The notes below the pieces were generated by a model. The model worked only from the letters and a program-made list of their open reading frames with translations, made no database searches and was not told the origin of the DNA. Position numbers and translations under genes: made by a program. A stretch of DNA of 37,893 bases, from NCBI GenBank assembly GCA_025361645.1, contig JANYKI010000030.1, positions 1-37,893 on the forward strand. Reading direction: 5' to 3'. Source of the stretch: Methanothrix sp. GTDB taxonomy: Archaea > Halobacteriota > Methanosarcinia > Methanotrichales > Methanotrichaceae. This document shows, one piece after another, positions 1-7,505 of this stretch (the stretch's first letter is position 1; every line of letters starts with the position of its first letter).

Positions 1-188
1 AGAGGTATTCAGCAGACTTCAGCTCGGAAAGTACATTCCTGCCTGAATTAATTTTTGGCTATGCCCTACAAGAACCACAGCGCGGCGGCTTATTTTTTCA
101 AGATATTATAAACTCCGGTCATATCCTAATTGACATCAAAGTAAAGCTTTTTTATAAAGAGCGGCATTATATGCTGGGTGAAAAATCA

Positions 189-1073
189 ATGAGATTATCA
201 ACAATTGCAGCAATCTTAATGCTGATGCTATCTTCAGCGGCTTTAGCCGCTACCGAGGCGCATCAGCTAGGACCTTATACTGTATCGTTCAATATGAACA
301 CCGATATGATCTACCAGATTCAGACAGAAGAGCCGGGGGTCTATCCTTTTGTAACCATCTATCCGCTCGTGATAAAAACGGATAATACAACGGGTGCATC
401 CATAAGCATAACTCAATACAACAACCTCACACCCTCAATTCTGGGAGTAAACGAGGAGATTGCAGCCCTGCGGATGGCTCTCAGAGGCATTAACGTCACT
501 GCCCCAGAGAAAATGGTCATCGATAACAGGAACGGTTTCCTGCTCTCGGGAACGCCTTTCGCCGGCATGGGCAACGCGCCTTCCGGATTCATGTTCTACC
601 AGGCCCAGTACTGGCTGGACAGCAAGGACTGCGAGTGCGGCCCGGTCTCTGTTGGCACAGTGCTCGTGAACATCGCCTCGACGTACCCCCAGAATGTTAC
701 AGGGAGTCTGCTGAGCAGCATCCAGGTGGCTGCGGGCCAGATGCCGCCCACGCAAGCCCAAGATCAGATAGTGTCTATAACGCCATCTTCAAAAAATGTC
801 CCAGAGGAGACATTCGGCTTTGTTGAGGGCAGAGTATATAATGAGAAGAACGGTGTGGGTGTGGCCTCGGCTGAGATGACGGTAGATTATAACCCTACGA
901 GAATAATGACCGACGCTCTTGGCAATTACCGGTTAAAGGTCCTGCCAGCACAGCACCGCATCGGGGCCCAGTCATCGGAATACGGCGTTGTACCAACTTC
1001 GATCACGGTATTCCGGAACCAGACCACCAAACTGGATCTGAAAGCTGTGAGCAGGCAAGGCACTGGGGTATAA
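189..1073 (+). CDS. Secreted protein with C-terminal carboxypeptidase-regulatory-like (Ig-like) domain
   Basis: No family is recognised for the bulk of this 294-residue protein. The N-terminus is a typical signal peptide: basic start MRLS, a hydrophobic run rich in Leu/Met/Ala, and an ALAA-type cleavage region near residue 21, so it should be exported. The last ~80 residues (VEGRVYNEKNGVGVASAEM..., then TDALGNYRLKVLPA) match the carboxypeptidase-regulatory-like beta-sandwich pattern often found in archaeal surface proteins. I chose ATG 189 over ATG 171 because GGTGA sits 7 bases before it and because the signal peptide then starts cleanly; a TATA-like TTTATAAAG lies at about 151-159. The same frame stays open upstream to the window edge, but that sequence is AT-rich and does not look coding. 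Substrate and function are unknown. Confidence 0.75.
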   Translation: MRLSTIAAILMLMLSSAALAATEAHQLGPYTVSFNMNTDMIYQIQTEEPGVYPFVTIYPLVIKTDNTTGASISITQYNNLTPSILGVNEEIAALRMALRGINVTAPEKMVIDNRNGFLLSGTPFAGMGNAPSGFMFYQAQYWLDSKDCECGPVSVGTVLVNIASTYPQNVTGSLLSSIQVAAGQMPPTQAQDQIVSITPSSKNVPEETFGFVEGRVYNEKNGVGVASAEMTVDYNPTRIMTDALGNYRLKVLPAQHRIGAQSSEYGVVPTSITVFRNQTTKLDLKAVSRQGTGV

Positions 1074-1470
1074 GGGCTGATCCCAGCTCCAAGCAGTGCA
1101 TATAACCTGTAATTCATTCTCTCTTTTTTCGATATGCTTTAAATGGTTGGACATTATTATAAGGATACTTTCAGGCCAATTTTCCTAAACTCGTTTGATG
1201 AATAAGAAGGAGGGAGGCAAAAGTCAATTGGATGTAGGAGGGAAAAATAGCCATCGACTTTCGCCAATATACTATACGTCAATTGCCGAGATAAAAGGCT
1301 TTCGGTTCAGGCTGAAAAGATCAGTTCCACACCAAAGAAATAATCGAGAGAATGAGATAGCGAGACGCAGGCCGGGCCAGCACCGCATCCACAGCGCTCT
1401 AATCGACGGAGCCAATCACCGCGAAGTGATGGAAAGATCTATAGCTACCCGCCGCGATATCCCGCATTGA
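1074..1470. other. Intergenic stretch with promoter and doubtful ORF
   Basis: About 400 bases without a convincing gene. A TATA-like TTATTATAAGG lies at about 1154-1164, about 33 bases before ATG 1198, and an open frame (1198-1470, about 90 residues, very rich in Arg/His) runs up to the stop directly before the ABC ATPase start. It has no Shine-Dalgarno and no recognisable domain. It may be the leader of the ATPase transcript or the remains of a lost ABC-transporter partner gene. Confidence 0.4.
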
Positions 1471-2229
1471 ATGGCTCTGCTGGAGATCAAGGGCGTATCC
1501 ATGCAATTTTTCGCGGACGGAAAAGAGATGGTAGCCCTTCAGGATATTAACCTGGAGATAGAGGAGAATGAGTTCGTCTGCTTCATCGGCCCCTCCGGCT
1601 GCGGCAAGACCACACTGCTGCGCATAGTCGCGGGCCTTGAGGAGGCGACGAGGGGCACCGTAACTCTTGATGGCGAACCCATAATCGGTCCCGGACCGGA
1701 GAGAGGCATGGTCTTCCAGGAGTACTCGTTATTTCCCTGGCGAACGGTCATCGATAACATCGTCTTCGGCCTGGAATTGAAAGGCATACCTTCCGAGGAG
1801 CGACTTGCCCAGGGCCGCCAGTATCTAAAGATGGTGGGACTGGAGCGTTTTGAGACGCGCTATCCGCATGAGCTGTCTGGGGGCATGAAACAGCGGGTGG
1901 CCATCGCTCGTGCTCTGGTCAATCATCCCAAGGCCCTGCTCATGGATGAGCCCTTTGGAGCCCTGGACGCTCAGACGCGCAACATCATGCAGTCCGAACT
2001 TCTGCGCATCTGGCATGAGGAGAGAAAGACGGTGGTTTTTGTCACCCACAGCGTTGACGAGGCCATATACCTCGCGGATCGCATCGTGATCATGTCCGCC
2101 CGGCCGGGGAGAATTAAGGATATCATTGAGATCCCACTTCCTCGCCCCCGCAACAGAACCAGCTCTGAGGTCAATATCATAAGGGATCGCATACTCTGCG
2201 ACCTCTCCTCTGAAATAGTGACTTGTTAA
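1471..2229 (+). CDS. ABC transporter ATP-binding protein, nitrate/sulfonate/taurine type
   Basis: ATPase subunit of an importer of the SsuB/TauB/NrtD class, which energises uptake of small anions such as sulfonates, nitrate or related compounds at the inner face of the membrane. All motifs are present in the 252 residues: Walker [10 protein letters not shown] at 40-48, Q-loop Gln 83 ([10 protein letters not shown], typical of this class), signature LSGGMKQ at 135-141, Walker B LLMDE at 156-160, D-loop GALD, and switch His 193 (VTHSVDEA). Length is normal. Unusually, no permease or substrate-binding gene lies beside it in the window: upstream is a doubtful open frame and downstream is egsA. 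ATG 1471 directly follows a stop codon and has no clear Shine-Dalgarno, but the family N-terminus ([10 protein letters not shown]) supports this start. Substrate cannot be assigned. Confidence 0.9.
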   Translation: MALLEIKGVSMQFFADGKEMVALQDINLEIEENEFVCFIGPSGCGKTTLLRIVAGLEEATRGTVTLDGEPIIGPGPERGMVFQEYSLFPWRTVIDNIVFGLELKGIPSEERLAQGRQYLKMVGLERFETRYPHELSGGMKQRVAIARALVNHPKALLMDEPFGALDAQTRNIMQSELLRIWHEERKTVVFVTHSVDEAIYLADRIVIMSARPGRIKDIIEIPLPRPRNRTSSEVNIIRDRILCDLSSEIVTC

Positions 2230-2294
2230 GGATATGATTTTATATCGCCATAGACCAATTACATCTTAGCCTGTTTTTCGCTGGTGAGAAGGCA

Positions 2295-3344
2295 ATGGTC
2301 GGATCTAGGTGGATGGAACTCCCGCGCATCGTAGCGGTAGGTAGTGGCGTGATACTGGAGCTATCCGAGATCTGCACCAGCCTGCAGCTCAAAGGGCGTG
2401 CTCTTATCATCACCGGCCCGCGTACCCAGGATGTGGTGGGAAAGGCCATCTTTGAGCTCTTATATGACGGCGGATACGAGCCAAAGACCCTCATTTGCAG
2501 CGCCTCCAAGTTGGAAGAGGTAGGTCGCGCAGAGCGTTTGGCGCGGGAGATGGGGGCAGGTTTTCTTATCGGGGCCGGAGGCGGCAGATCGATAGACATT
2601 GCCAAGCTCGCATCACTCGGAGTAAATGTACCCTTTCTGTCAGTGCCCACGGCCGCTTCGCATGACGGCATCTGCTCCTCTCAGGCCTCTTTGACGGTCA
2701 ATGGGGAGACCACTTCCATCAAAGCGCATTCCCCGCTGGCCATTGTTGCCGACAGCAAGATAATATCCCAGGCTCCGGCGCGGCTACTGGCCGCCGGATG
2801 CGGCGACATCATCTCCAACTACACTGCCATTTTGGACTGGCAACTGGCCCATCGCCTGCATAATGAGGAGTACAGTGAATATGCCGCTGCCCTCTCCGGC
2901 ATGACGGCGCGCATGATCGTTGAGCTTGCGGCAGATATTCGGCCGGGCCGGGAGGAATCGGCCCGAATAGTAATCAAAGCCCTGATATCCAGCGGAGTGG
3001 CCATGAGCATAGCCGGATCGTCGCGTCCAGCCAGCGGCTCGGAGCACAAGTTCGCTCATGCCATGAACAAAATTGCTCCAGGAAGGGCTCTGCATGGCGA
3101 GCTTTGCGGTCTGGGCACCATTATGATGATGTATCTGCATGGCGGGGACTGGAAGAATATAAAAAGGGCACTGGCAATGGTAGGCGCCCCCATCTCCGCG
3201 GCAGAAGCGGGTTTGGATGCAGATAGCGTGATCTCTGCCCTGGTCAGTGCCCACGAGATTCGACCGGAACGCTATACCATCCTGGATTTTGGCCTGAACA
3301 GAATGGCGGCGACCAAAGCGGCTGAAGCTACGGGAATAATCTAA
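2295..3344 (+). CDS. egsA: sn-glycerol-1-phosphate dehydrogenase
   Basis: Makes sn-glycerol-1-phosphate from dihydroxyacetone phosphate with NAD(P)H, the step that sets the stereochemistry of archaeal membrane lipids. The 349-residue protein has the iron-alcohol-dehydrogenase-like layout of the family: nucleotide-binding GAGGGRSIDIAK at 93-104, the SHDGICSS substrate loop at 122-129, and probable Zn ligands Asp 171 (AGCGD), His 251 (GSEHKFAHAM) and His 267 (LHGELCGLG). Length is that of the archaeal family. ATG 2295 is preceded by GGTGA, and a TATA-like TTTTATATC lies at about 2238-2246, so it probably has its own promoter. It heads a tight plus-strand cluster with UPF0179 and cofG. CarS, a later enzyme of the same lipid pathway, is at 20506-21042. 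Confidence 0.95.
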   Translation: MVGSRWMELPRIVAVGSGVILELSEICTSLQLKGRALIITGPRTQDVVGKAIFELLYDGGYEPKTLICSASKLEEVGRAERLAREMGAGFLIGAGGGRSIDIAKLASLGVNVPFLSVPTAASHDGICSSQASLTVNGETTSIKAHSPLAIVADSKIISQAPARLLAAGCGDIISNYTAILDWQLAHRLHNEEYSEYAAALSGMTARMIVELAADIRPGREESARIVIKALISSGVAMSIAGSSRPASGSEHKFAHAMNKIAPGRALHGELCGLGTIMMMYLHGGDWKNIKRALAMVGAPISAAEAGLDADSVISALVSAHEIRPERYTILDFGLNRMAATKAAEATGII

Positions 3345-3378
3345 AATAATAATAATCATGAAAAAAGGAGAATGAACT

Positions 3379-3828
3379 ATGTCCGAGGCATCCACACAAA
3401 TTACGCTGATTGGAACGAAACTTGCCAGCATTGGCCTGGAGTTCACCTTCGTGGGCCCCACGCCGGAATGCGAGACCTGTAAGCTTAGAAACACTTGCAT
3501 TAACCTGGAGCCGAGCAGGCGCTACAGAATATTGGGGACCCGCGGGGAGCTGGTTCATGATTGCCCTATCCACGAGGCTGGAGTGCGGGCGGTTGAAGTG
3601 GCGGAGAGCCCCATAATTGCGGCCTTTGACGCCAGAAAAGCATTTCCCGGTTCCAAGATAGTCTTTGAAGCCATGAAATGCGATGATCCCGAGTGCAGCA
3701 TGTATGATATGTGCCACCCATCGGGACTGAAAGATGGCGAAAGATGCACTATTGTGGATATAGTGGGCGAGGCTCCTGAAGACTGCCCGCTGGGAAATGT
3801 CTTGAAGCTGGTGGAGTTTCGTCGTTAG
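3379..3828 (+). CDS. UPF0179 family protein
   Basis: Conserved archaeal protein of unknown function, 149 residues. It carries two cysteine clusters that look like metal-binding sites: C-x2-C-x5-C in [14 protein letters not shown] near residues 33-41, and C-x4-C-x5-C in [12 protein letters not shown] near 100-111, with a further Cys near 136. The sequence matches the UPF0179 pattern closely (start TLIGTKLA, middle HDCPIHE, SPIIAA). A strong Shine-Dalgarno AAAGGAG lies 7-8 bases before ATG 3379. It is followed after three bases by cofG and is probably cotranscribed with egsA. The role is not known; the cysteine pattern suggests a zinc or iron-sulfur protein, which is inference. Confidence 0.88.
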   Translation: MSEASTQITLIGTKLASIGLEFTFVGPTPECETCKLRNTCINLEPSRRYRILGTRGELVHDCPIHEAGVRAVEVAESPIIAAFDARKAFPGSKIVFEAMKCDDPECSMYDMCHPSGLKDGERCTIVDIVGEAPEDCPLGNVLKLVEFRR

Positions 3829-3831
3829 GTT

Positions 3832-4833
3832 ATGAATCGTAAGATGAAAACACTCACCTACTCCAAAAATATTTTTCTTCCCGTGACAAACCTCTGTAGG
3901 AATCGCTGCGGCTACTGCTCTTTTCGAAAAGAACTGAAAGAAGCCCATTTGCTTTCCAGATCAAAAGCGCTGCATCTGCTGGAACAGGGCGCTCTATGTG
4001 GATGCAGCGAGGCACTTTTTACTATGGGAGAGAGCCCCGGGTCCGTCTCGGGCTTTGAGAGCATCCTGGCCAATGCCGGCGTCGCGGATCTAATGGACTA
4101 TTTGGTGGAGCTATGCGAGCTTGCCCTTGAGTTTGGACTGCTGCCCCATAGCAATGCCGGCCTGCTGAGCCAAGAAGATCTGCGGCGCTTGCAGCCGTAT
4201 AACGCCTCAATGGGGCTGATGCTGGAGACGACTGCCCTGCTGGATGCACATGCACAGTCGCCGGGAAAGAGGCCAAACTTAAGGTTGCAGTACATGGCCA
4301 TGGCCGGAAGACTGCGTATTCCTTTCACCACAGGCATAATGGTGGGCATAGGCGAAAGCATGCAGGACCGGGTAGATGCGCTCCGCAAGATTGCCCATCT
4401 GCATAGCGCCTTCGGTCATATTCAGGAGGTCATCATCCAGCCGCTGGATCCTAAATCGGGAACGGCTCTGGAGAATGCACCCCGGCCAGAGATAATGAAT
4501 CTCTGCCGGACGGTAGAAGCGGCGCGCGGGATCCTTCCGCCTGATGTGGCCATCCAGGTCCCTCCTAACCTGGTGGACCCGCGTCCCATGCTTGCCGCGG
4601 GTGCAACCGATCTGGGAGGAATTAGCCCTGTTACTGTGGACGGCATAAATCCCGATCGGCCCTGGCCGGATGAAGATGGGCTGCACCACCGTCTCTCGGA
4701 TTATAACCTGAGAGAGAGGCTGCCCGTTTATCCCCGCTTTATTGCTATGGGCTGGCATGGCCATGAAACCCGATCGTTGGTGGATTTCCTGGCGGGCGAG
4801 GACGGTCTTCGGGCGAAAAAGTATATCTTCTAA
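3832..4833 (+). CDS. cofG: 7,8-didemethyl-8-hydroxy-5-deazariboflavin synthase subunit CofG
   Basis: Radical SAM enzyme that, with CofH, joins a pyrimidine intermediate and a tyrosine-derived radical to build Fo, the deazaflavin chromophore of coenzyme F420. The radical SAM motif C-x3-C-x2-C is at Cys 22, 26 and 29 (CRNRCGYC), preceded by the family signature LPVTNL. Length of 333 residues is normal for CofG. The start is ATG 3832; ATG 3844 is possible. cofD, which acts later in F420 synthesis, lies about 1.2 kb downstream with three unrelated small genes between them; no cofH is in the window. F420 is the hydride carrier of methanogens. Confidence 0.94.
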   Translation: MNRKMKTLTYSKNIFLPVTNLCRNRCGYCSFRKELKEAHLLSRSKALHLLEQGALCGCSEALFTMGESPGSVSGFESILANAGVADLMDYLVELCELALEFGLLPHSNAGLLSQEDLRRLQPYNASMGLMLETTALLDAHAQSPGKRPNLRLQYMAMAGRLRIPFTTGIMVGIGESMQDRVDALRKIAHLHSAFGHIQEVIIQPLDPKSGTALENAPRPEIMNLCRTVEAARGILPPDVAIQVPPNLVDPRPMLAAGATDLGGISPVTVDGINPDRPWPDEDGLHHRLSDYNLRERLPVYPRFIAMGWHGHETRSLVDFLAGEDGLRAKKYIF

Positions 4834-4838
4834 GGCGG

Positions 4839-5033
4839 GTGGACAGTACACTTGTGAAGAAGAATTGGCTTGAGATTGGCCTTAGTACTGGCCTCGTATT
4901 TCTGATGGTTGTCCTCATTTTGGGGGCACAAATAGCCCTTCCCGCCGAGCTGAGATCTTCGAGCTTTGCTCTGATCGTCCTGCTCTTCATGGTGGCCATG
5001 GGCTTGGTAGGATTAAAACTCGTGGACCTGTAA
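4839..5033 (+). CDS. Small two-helix membrane protein
   Basis: No family recognised. The 64-residue product has two hydrophobic helices, roughly residues 12-29 (IGLSTGLVFLMVVLILGA) and 40-60 (SFALIVLLFMVAMGLVGL), with a short loop, so it is an integral membrane hairpin. It starts at GTG 4839, five bases after the cofG stop; GTG 4854 is an alternative. It lies between cofG and sepF in the same direction. A role with SepF at the membrane is possible but only suggested by position. Confidence 0.65.
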   Translation: MDSTLVKKNWLEIGLSTGLVFLMVVLILGAQIALPAELRSSSFALIVLLFMVAMGLVGLKLVDL

Positions 5034-5068
5034 TATAATAATACACATTTCCTTTGCGGGGTTTTTAG

Positions 5069-5434
5069 ATGGCTGGATTTCTGGAAAAGCTCAAGCTCAT
5101 AGGAAAGTCTAAGGAGCAGGATTACTCTGAGGTCGATCTGGGTCAGTTCGAGGAAGGGAGCGGCTCCCCGGAGATAATCTTAAGGGTAGCGGAGCTGGGA
5201 CGGGTAGAGGTTCTGCCCGAGATCAAACAGGAGATTTATGCCGGCAATATTGTCCTGGTGGATATCGCCGGACTGAAGCGGGATAAAGCTGCTTTAGACC
5301 GGGCCATTGGTGAACTGAAAAAGGCAGTGGAAGACGTCTCCGGAGATATAGCCGGAGTTGGCGATGATCTCATAGTATTGGTTCCCAGCGGCATAAAGAT
5401 TGACCGTGAGAAGGTGGTCGGGAGCAAAGATTGA
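5069..5434 (+). CDS. sepF: Archaeal cell division protein SepF
   Basis: Membrane anchor of the FtsZ ring in archaea. The 121-residue protein has the expected order: a short amphipathic N-terminal helix (MAGFLEKLKLIGKS, predicted membrane-targeting), an acidic linker (residues 17-31), and the SepF core at about 35-115 (ILRVAELGRVEVLPEI, GNIVLVDIAGL, DDLIVLVPSGIKI). Length and pattern fit archaeal SepF (DUF552). An AT-rich TATA-like segment at about 5033-5043 places the likely transcript start just before ATG 5069, giving a nearly leaderless message. The stop overlaps the TTG start of the ZPR1 gene, so the two are translationally coupled. Confidence 0.9.
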   Translation: MAGFLEKLKLIGKSKEQDYSEVDLGQFEEGSGSPEIILRVAELGRVEVLPEIKQEIYAGNIVLVDIAGLKRDKAALDRAIGELKKAVEDVSGDIAGVGDDLIVLVPSGIKIDREKVVGSKD

Positions 5435-6012
5435 ATCTAACCACAAACGCGCCCTGTCCCGTATGCTCTGTCCAGATGCAGTTTTGCTGGGAGACGGTAG
5501 AGATACCTCATTTTGGAGAGACCATGGTCATTGCCGGGATCTGTGACTGCGGCTTTAGACACAGCGATACTATTCTCTTAACTCAAAAGGAGCCGGTGCG
5601 CTTCACTCTGCTGGTGACAAGCATTGAAGATCTGGATGCAAGAGTGATTCGTTCTTCCAGCGGCACGCTTCGCATCCCGGAGCTTGGCGTGGACATCGAG
5701 CCTGGGTTTTCCTCGGAGTCGTACATATCCAATGTGGAGGGCGTCCTTGACCGAATCCTGGGCGTGGTGGGCTTTGCCACGCGCTCGGCGCGAGAGGCGG
5801 AAAGTCCGGAAAGCATCAGTAAGGGCGAAGAGATCCTGGAGAAGATCAACCTTGCCAAAGCCGGCCGGTTTCCTCTGACCCTTATTATCGAGGACCCTCT
5901 GGGAAACAGCGCAATTGACTATGAAAAAGCCGTGAAATCGACACTTCCTGATGAAGATGCGGCTCATCTCAAGACGGGCATGATTATCGTGGATGTCGAA
6001 AGTACTGGTTAA
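5431..6012 (+). CDS. ZPR1-type zinc finger protein
   Basis: Archaeal member of the ZPR1 family, 193 residues with a single zinc finger and beta-sandwich unit; eukaryotic ZPR1, with two such units, binds translation elongation factor eEF1A. The zinc ribbon is C9-P-V-C12 ... C38-D-C40-GFRHSD, matching the CPxC...CxCGxR pattern. The downstream part (EPVRFTLLVTSIEDLDARVIRSSSGTLRIPELG and LTLIIEDPLGNSAID, cited as separate pieces) is the ZPR1 domain hallmark. The start is TTG 5431, overlapping the sepF stop by four bases, so it is translated with sepF. Archaeal function is not established; a chaperone-like role in translation factor folding would be by analogy. Confidence 0.88.
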   Translation: MNLTTNAPCPVCSVQMQFCWETVEIPHFGETMVIAGICDCGFRHSDTILLTQKEPVRFTLLVTSIEDLDARVIRSSSGTLRIPELGVDIEPGFSSESYISNVEGVLDRILGVVGFATRSAREAESPESISKGEEILEKINLAKAGRFPLTLIIEDPLGNSAIDYEKAVKSTLPDEDAAHLKTGMIIVDVESTG

Positions 6013-6027
6013 TCTGTAGGATTCAAA

Positions 6028-6921
6028 ATGCTGGTTTTGAGCGGCGGCACGGGCACACCCAAGCTTCTCCTGGGCCTGAAGGAGCTTTTGCGGCCAGAGG
6101 AGCTCTCTGTGGTGGTGAACACGGCAGAGGACCTCTGGATTTCCGGGAACTACATCTCCCCCGATCTTGATTCAGTGCTTTACACTCTGGCCGATATGAT
6201 CGATGAGAAGAAATGGTGGGGCATTAAGGGCGACAAGACCCTCACCCATGACTCCTTGATCGCGATGGGCATCAAAGAGAAGCTGCAGGTAGGGGACAGG
6301 GATCGAGCCGTTCATATATTTCGCTCCGAGTTGCTTCGCCGGGGGGTCAAACTCAGCCATGCATCGCAGGCCCTGGCCGAATCTCTGGGTGTGAAGCAGC
6401 GGGTCGTTCCCATGACGGACGACATTGTTTCTACGGTCGTTTCTACCCCGGAAGGTGTGATGCACTTTCAGGAATTCTGGGTAGGACGCCGGGGATTGCC
6501 GGAGGTTCGCGACCTCTTTTTTGCGGGTCTGGATGCCGCTCTTCCCTGCCAGGCTTTTCTGGATCTGCTGGAAAAGGAAGACACCATTCTCATCGGTCCC
6601 AGCAATCCCGTCACCAGCATCGGCCCCATTTTGGCTCTGCAGGGCGTGCGCGAGCGGCTGGCGGACAAAATGGTGGTGGCCATGAGTCCATTCATTGGAA
6701 ATAAGCCGGTGAGCGGTCCGGCTGCTAAATTCATGACGGCCATGAATGTCCCTCCCAATGATGAAGGCGTGCGATCAATGCTTGGCAAGGTGGACCTCTT
6801 CCTGGTGGACAAAAAGAGCAGCTACCAGGGAGAGTGCCGGCGCATGAGCACGCTCATGAGGACGAGAAGGGAGAGCGGCAAGGTGGCGAAGGAATTGCTG
6901 GAACTCATCTCCGCGGCCTGA
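6028..6921 (+). CDS. cofD: 2-phospho-L-lactate transferase CofD
   Basis: Transfers the phospholactyl (or equivalent) moiety from the guanylyl-activated precursor to Fo, giving F420-0. The 297-residue protein starts with the CofD glycine-rich motif LSGGTGTPKLLLGL (residues 3-16) and continues with VVVNTAEDLWISGNYISPDLDS (two adjoining pieces, 31-52) and MTDD near 132, all hallmarks of the family. Length is normal. Translation starts at ATG 6028 with a GTAGGATT Shine-Dalgarno-like stretch, 15 bases after the ZPR1 gene, so it probably belongs to the sepF-ZPR1-cofD transcript. With cofG upstream this forms a split F420 cluster. Confidence 0.95.
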   Translation: MLVLSGGTGTPKLLLGLKELLRPEELSVVVNTAEDLWISGNYISPDLDSVLYTLADMIDEKKWWGIKGDKTLTHDSLIAMGIKEKLQVGDRDRAVHIFRSELLRRGVKLSHASQALAESLGVKQRVVPMTDDIVSTVVSTPEGVMHFQEFWVGRRGLPEVRDLFFAGLDAALPCQAFLDLLEKEDTILIGPSNPVTSIGPILALQGVRERLADKMVVAMSPFIGNKPVSGPAAKFMTAMNVPPNDEGVRSMLGKVDLFLVDKKSSYQGECRRMSTLMRTRRESGKVAKELLELISAA

Positions 6922-6995
6922 ATCGAGCAAGAGCGGAAGCTCTAATAAGAAGAAACCGCTAAATAGGTTTTAATAGAATTTATTGGGAAAGGATT

Positions 6996-7169
6996 ATGAA
7001 ACAAAAAATAGTAATTGCTGGTCCCAAAGTTCACGGCGTAGGATATCGGCCCTTTTTGATCGCTCTGGCCGATGAATTCGAAATCGGAAAGTTCTCGGTT
7101 CATAATTCAGAAGATGATGGCAAACAGATAGTAATCGCCAAAGCAGATGCTGAGGATGCTCAAGCATGA
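6996..7169 (+). CDS. Shortened acylphosphatase-like protein, copy 1
   Basis: A 57-residue product whose first 35 residues match the acylphosphatase fold start: a beta strand (QKIVIAGPKV), the loop HGVGYRPF with the phosphate-binding Arg, and the helix LIALADEFEIGKF followed by SVHNS where true enzymes have the catalytic Asn. Full acylphosphatases have about 90 residues, so the second half is missing: after VIAKADAEDAQA the frame stops. The stop TGA overlaps the ATG of the next, related gene (ATGA at 7166), so the two are coupled. It may be a decayed gene, or the two short products may complement each other. AAAGGAT lies just upstream of ATG 6996. Confidence 0.6.
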   Translation: MKQKIVIAGPKVHGVGYRPFLIALADEFEIGKFSVHNSEDDGKQIVIAKADAEDAQA

Positions 7170-7423
7170 AGATAAAGATCAAAATTACGGGCGGTAAAGT
7201 GCATGGAGTGGGCTATCGGCCGTGGCTTACTGATGTTGCCGTAAATGCCGGCCTGCGTGGATTTTATGCTGGCAACCGTACAGAAACAAGCAAGCCCCAG
7301 TTTGCAGAGGTAGATCGCATCGAGACCGAAGAGTACACAGGGGCGGTTATGCTTCTGGAATCGTATGCGGTAATACATACCACGGTGCTGTTGAATAAGG
7401 CAATTCTACTTCTTTCCGGATAA
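7166..7423 (+). CDS. Acylphosphatase-like protein, copy 2
   Basis: Tandem paralogue of the preceding gene, 85 residues. It repeats the strand, loop and helix (KIKITGGKVHGVGYRPWLTDVAVNAGLRGFYAGN), with the Arg of the HGVGYR loop and the Asn of AGN in the places of the acylphosphatase catalytic pair. After residue 42 it passes abruptly to TSKPQFAEVDRIETEEYTG, which resembles the C-terminal part of the domain; the middle strand and helix appear to be deleted in frame. The C-terminal 30 residues (HTTVLLNKAILLLSG) extend beyond a normal acylphosphatase. Activity is doubtful; no neighbour suggests a substrate. Confidence 0.62.
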   Translation: MKIKIKITGGKVHGVGYRPWLTDVAVNAGLRGFYAGNRTETSKPQFAEVDRIETEEYTGAVMLLESYAVIHTTVLLNKAILLLSG

Positions 7424-7475
7424 ATGATCTCCGCGGGCCGGATACGCTTATCAAGGCCTAGCAAAAATACCCTTC

Positions 7476-7492
7476 TGCCAGGAATCCTGGCA
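7476..7492 (+). terminator. Hairpin before methanogenesis marker 12
   Basis: TGCCAGG-AAT-CCTGGCA forms a perfect 7-bp stem with a 3-base loop, 14 bases before ATG 7506. There is no U-run after it, so it may be a terminator of the acylphosphatase transcript, a processing site, or a hairpin in the leader of the next gene. Confidence 0.4.
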
Positions 7493-7505
7493 TTGGGCTG
7501 ATTTA

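Noticed and set aside
2784-3500. 238-residue minus-strand ORF
   Set aside because: Antisense to egsA and UPF0179, both clear families; no motif of its own.
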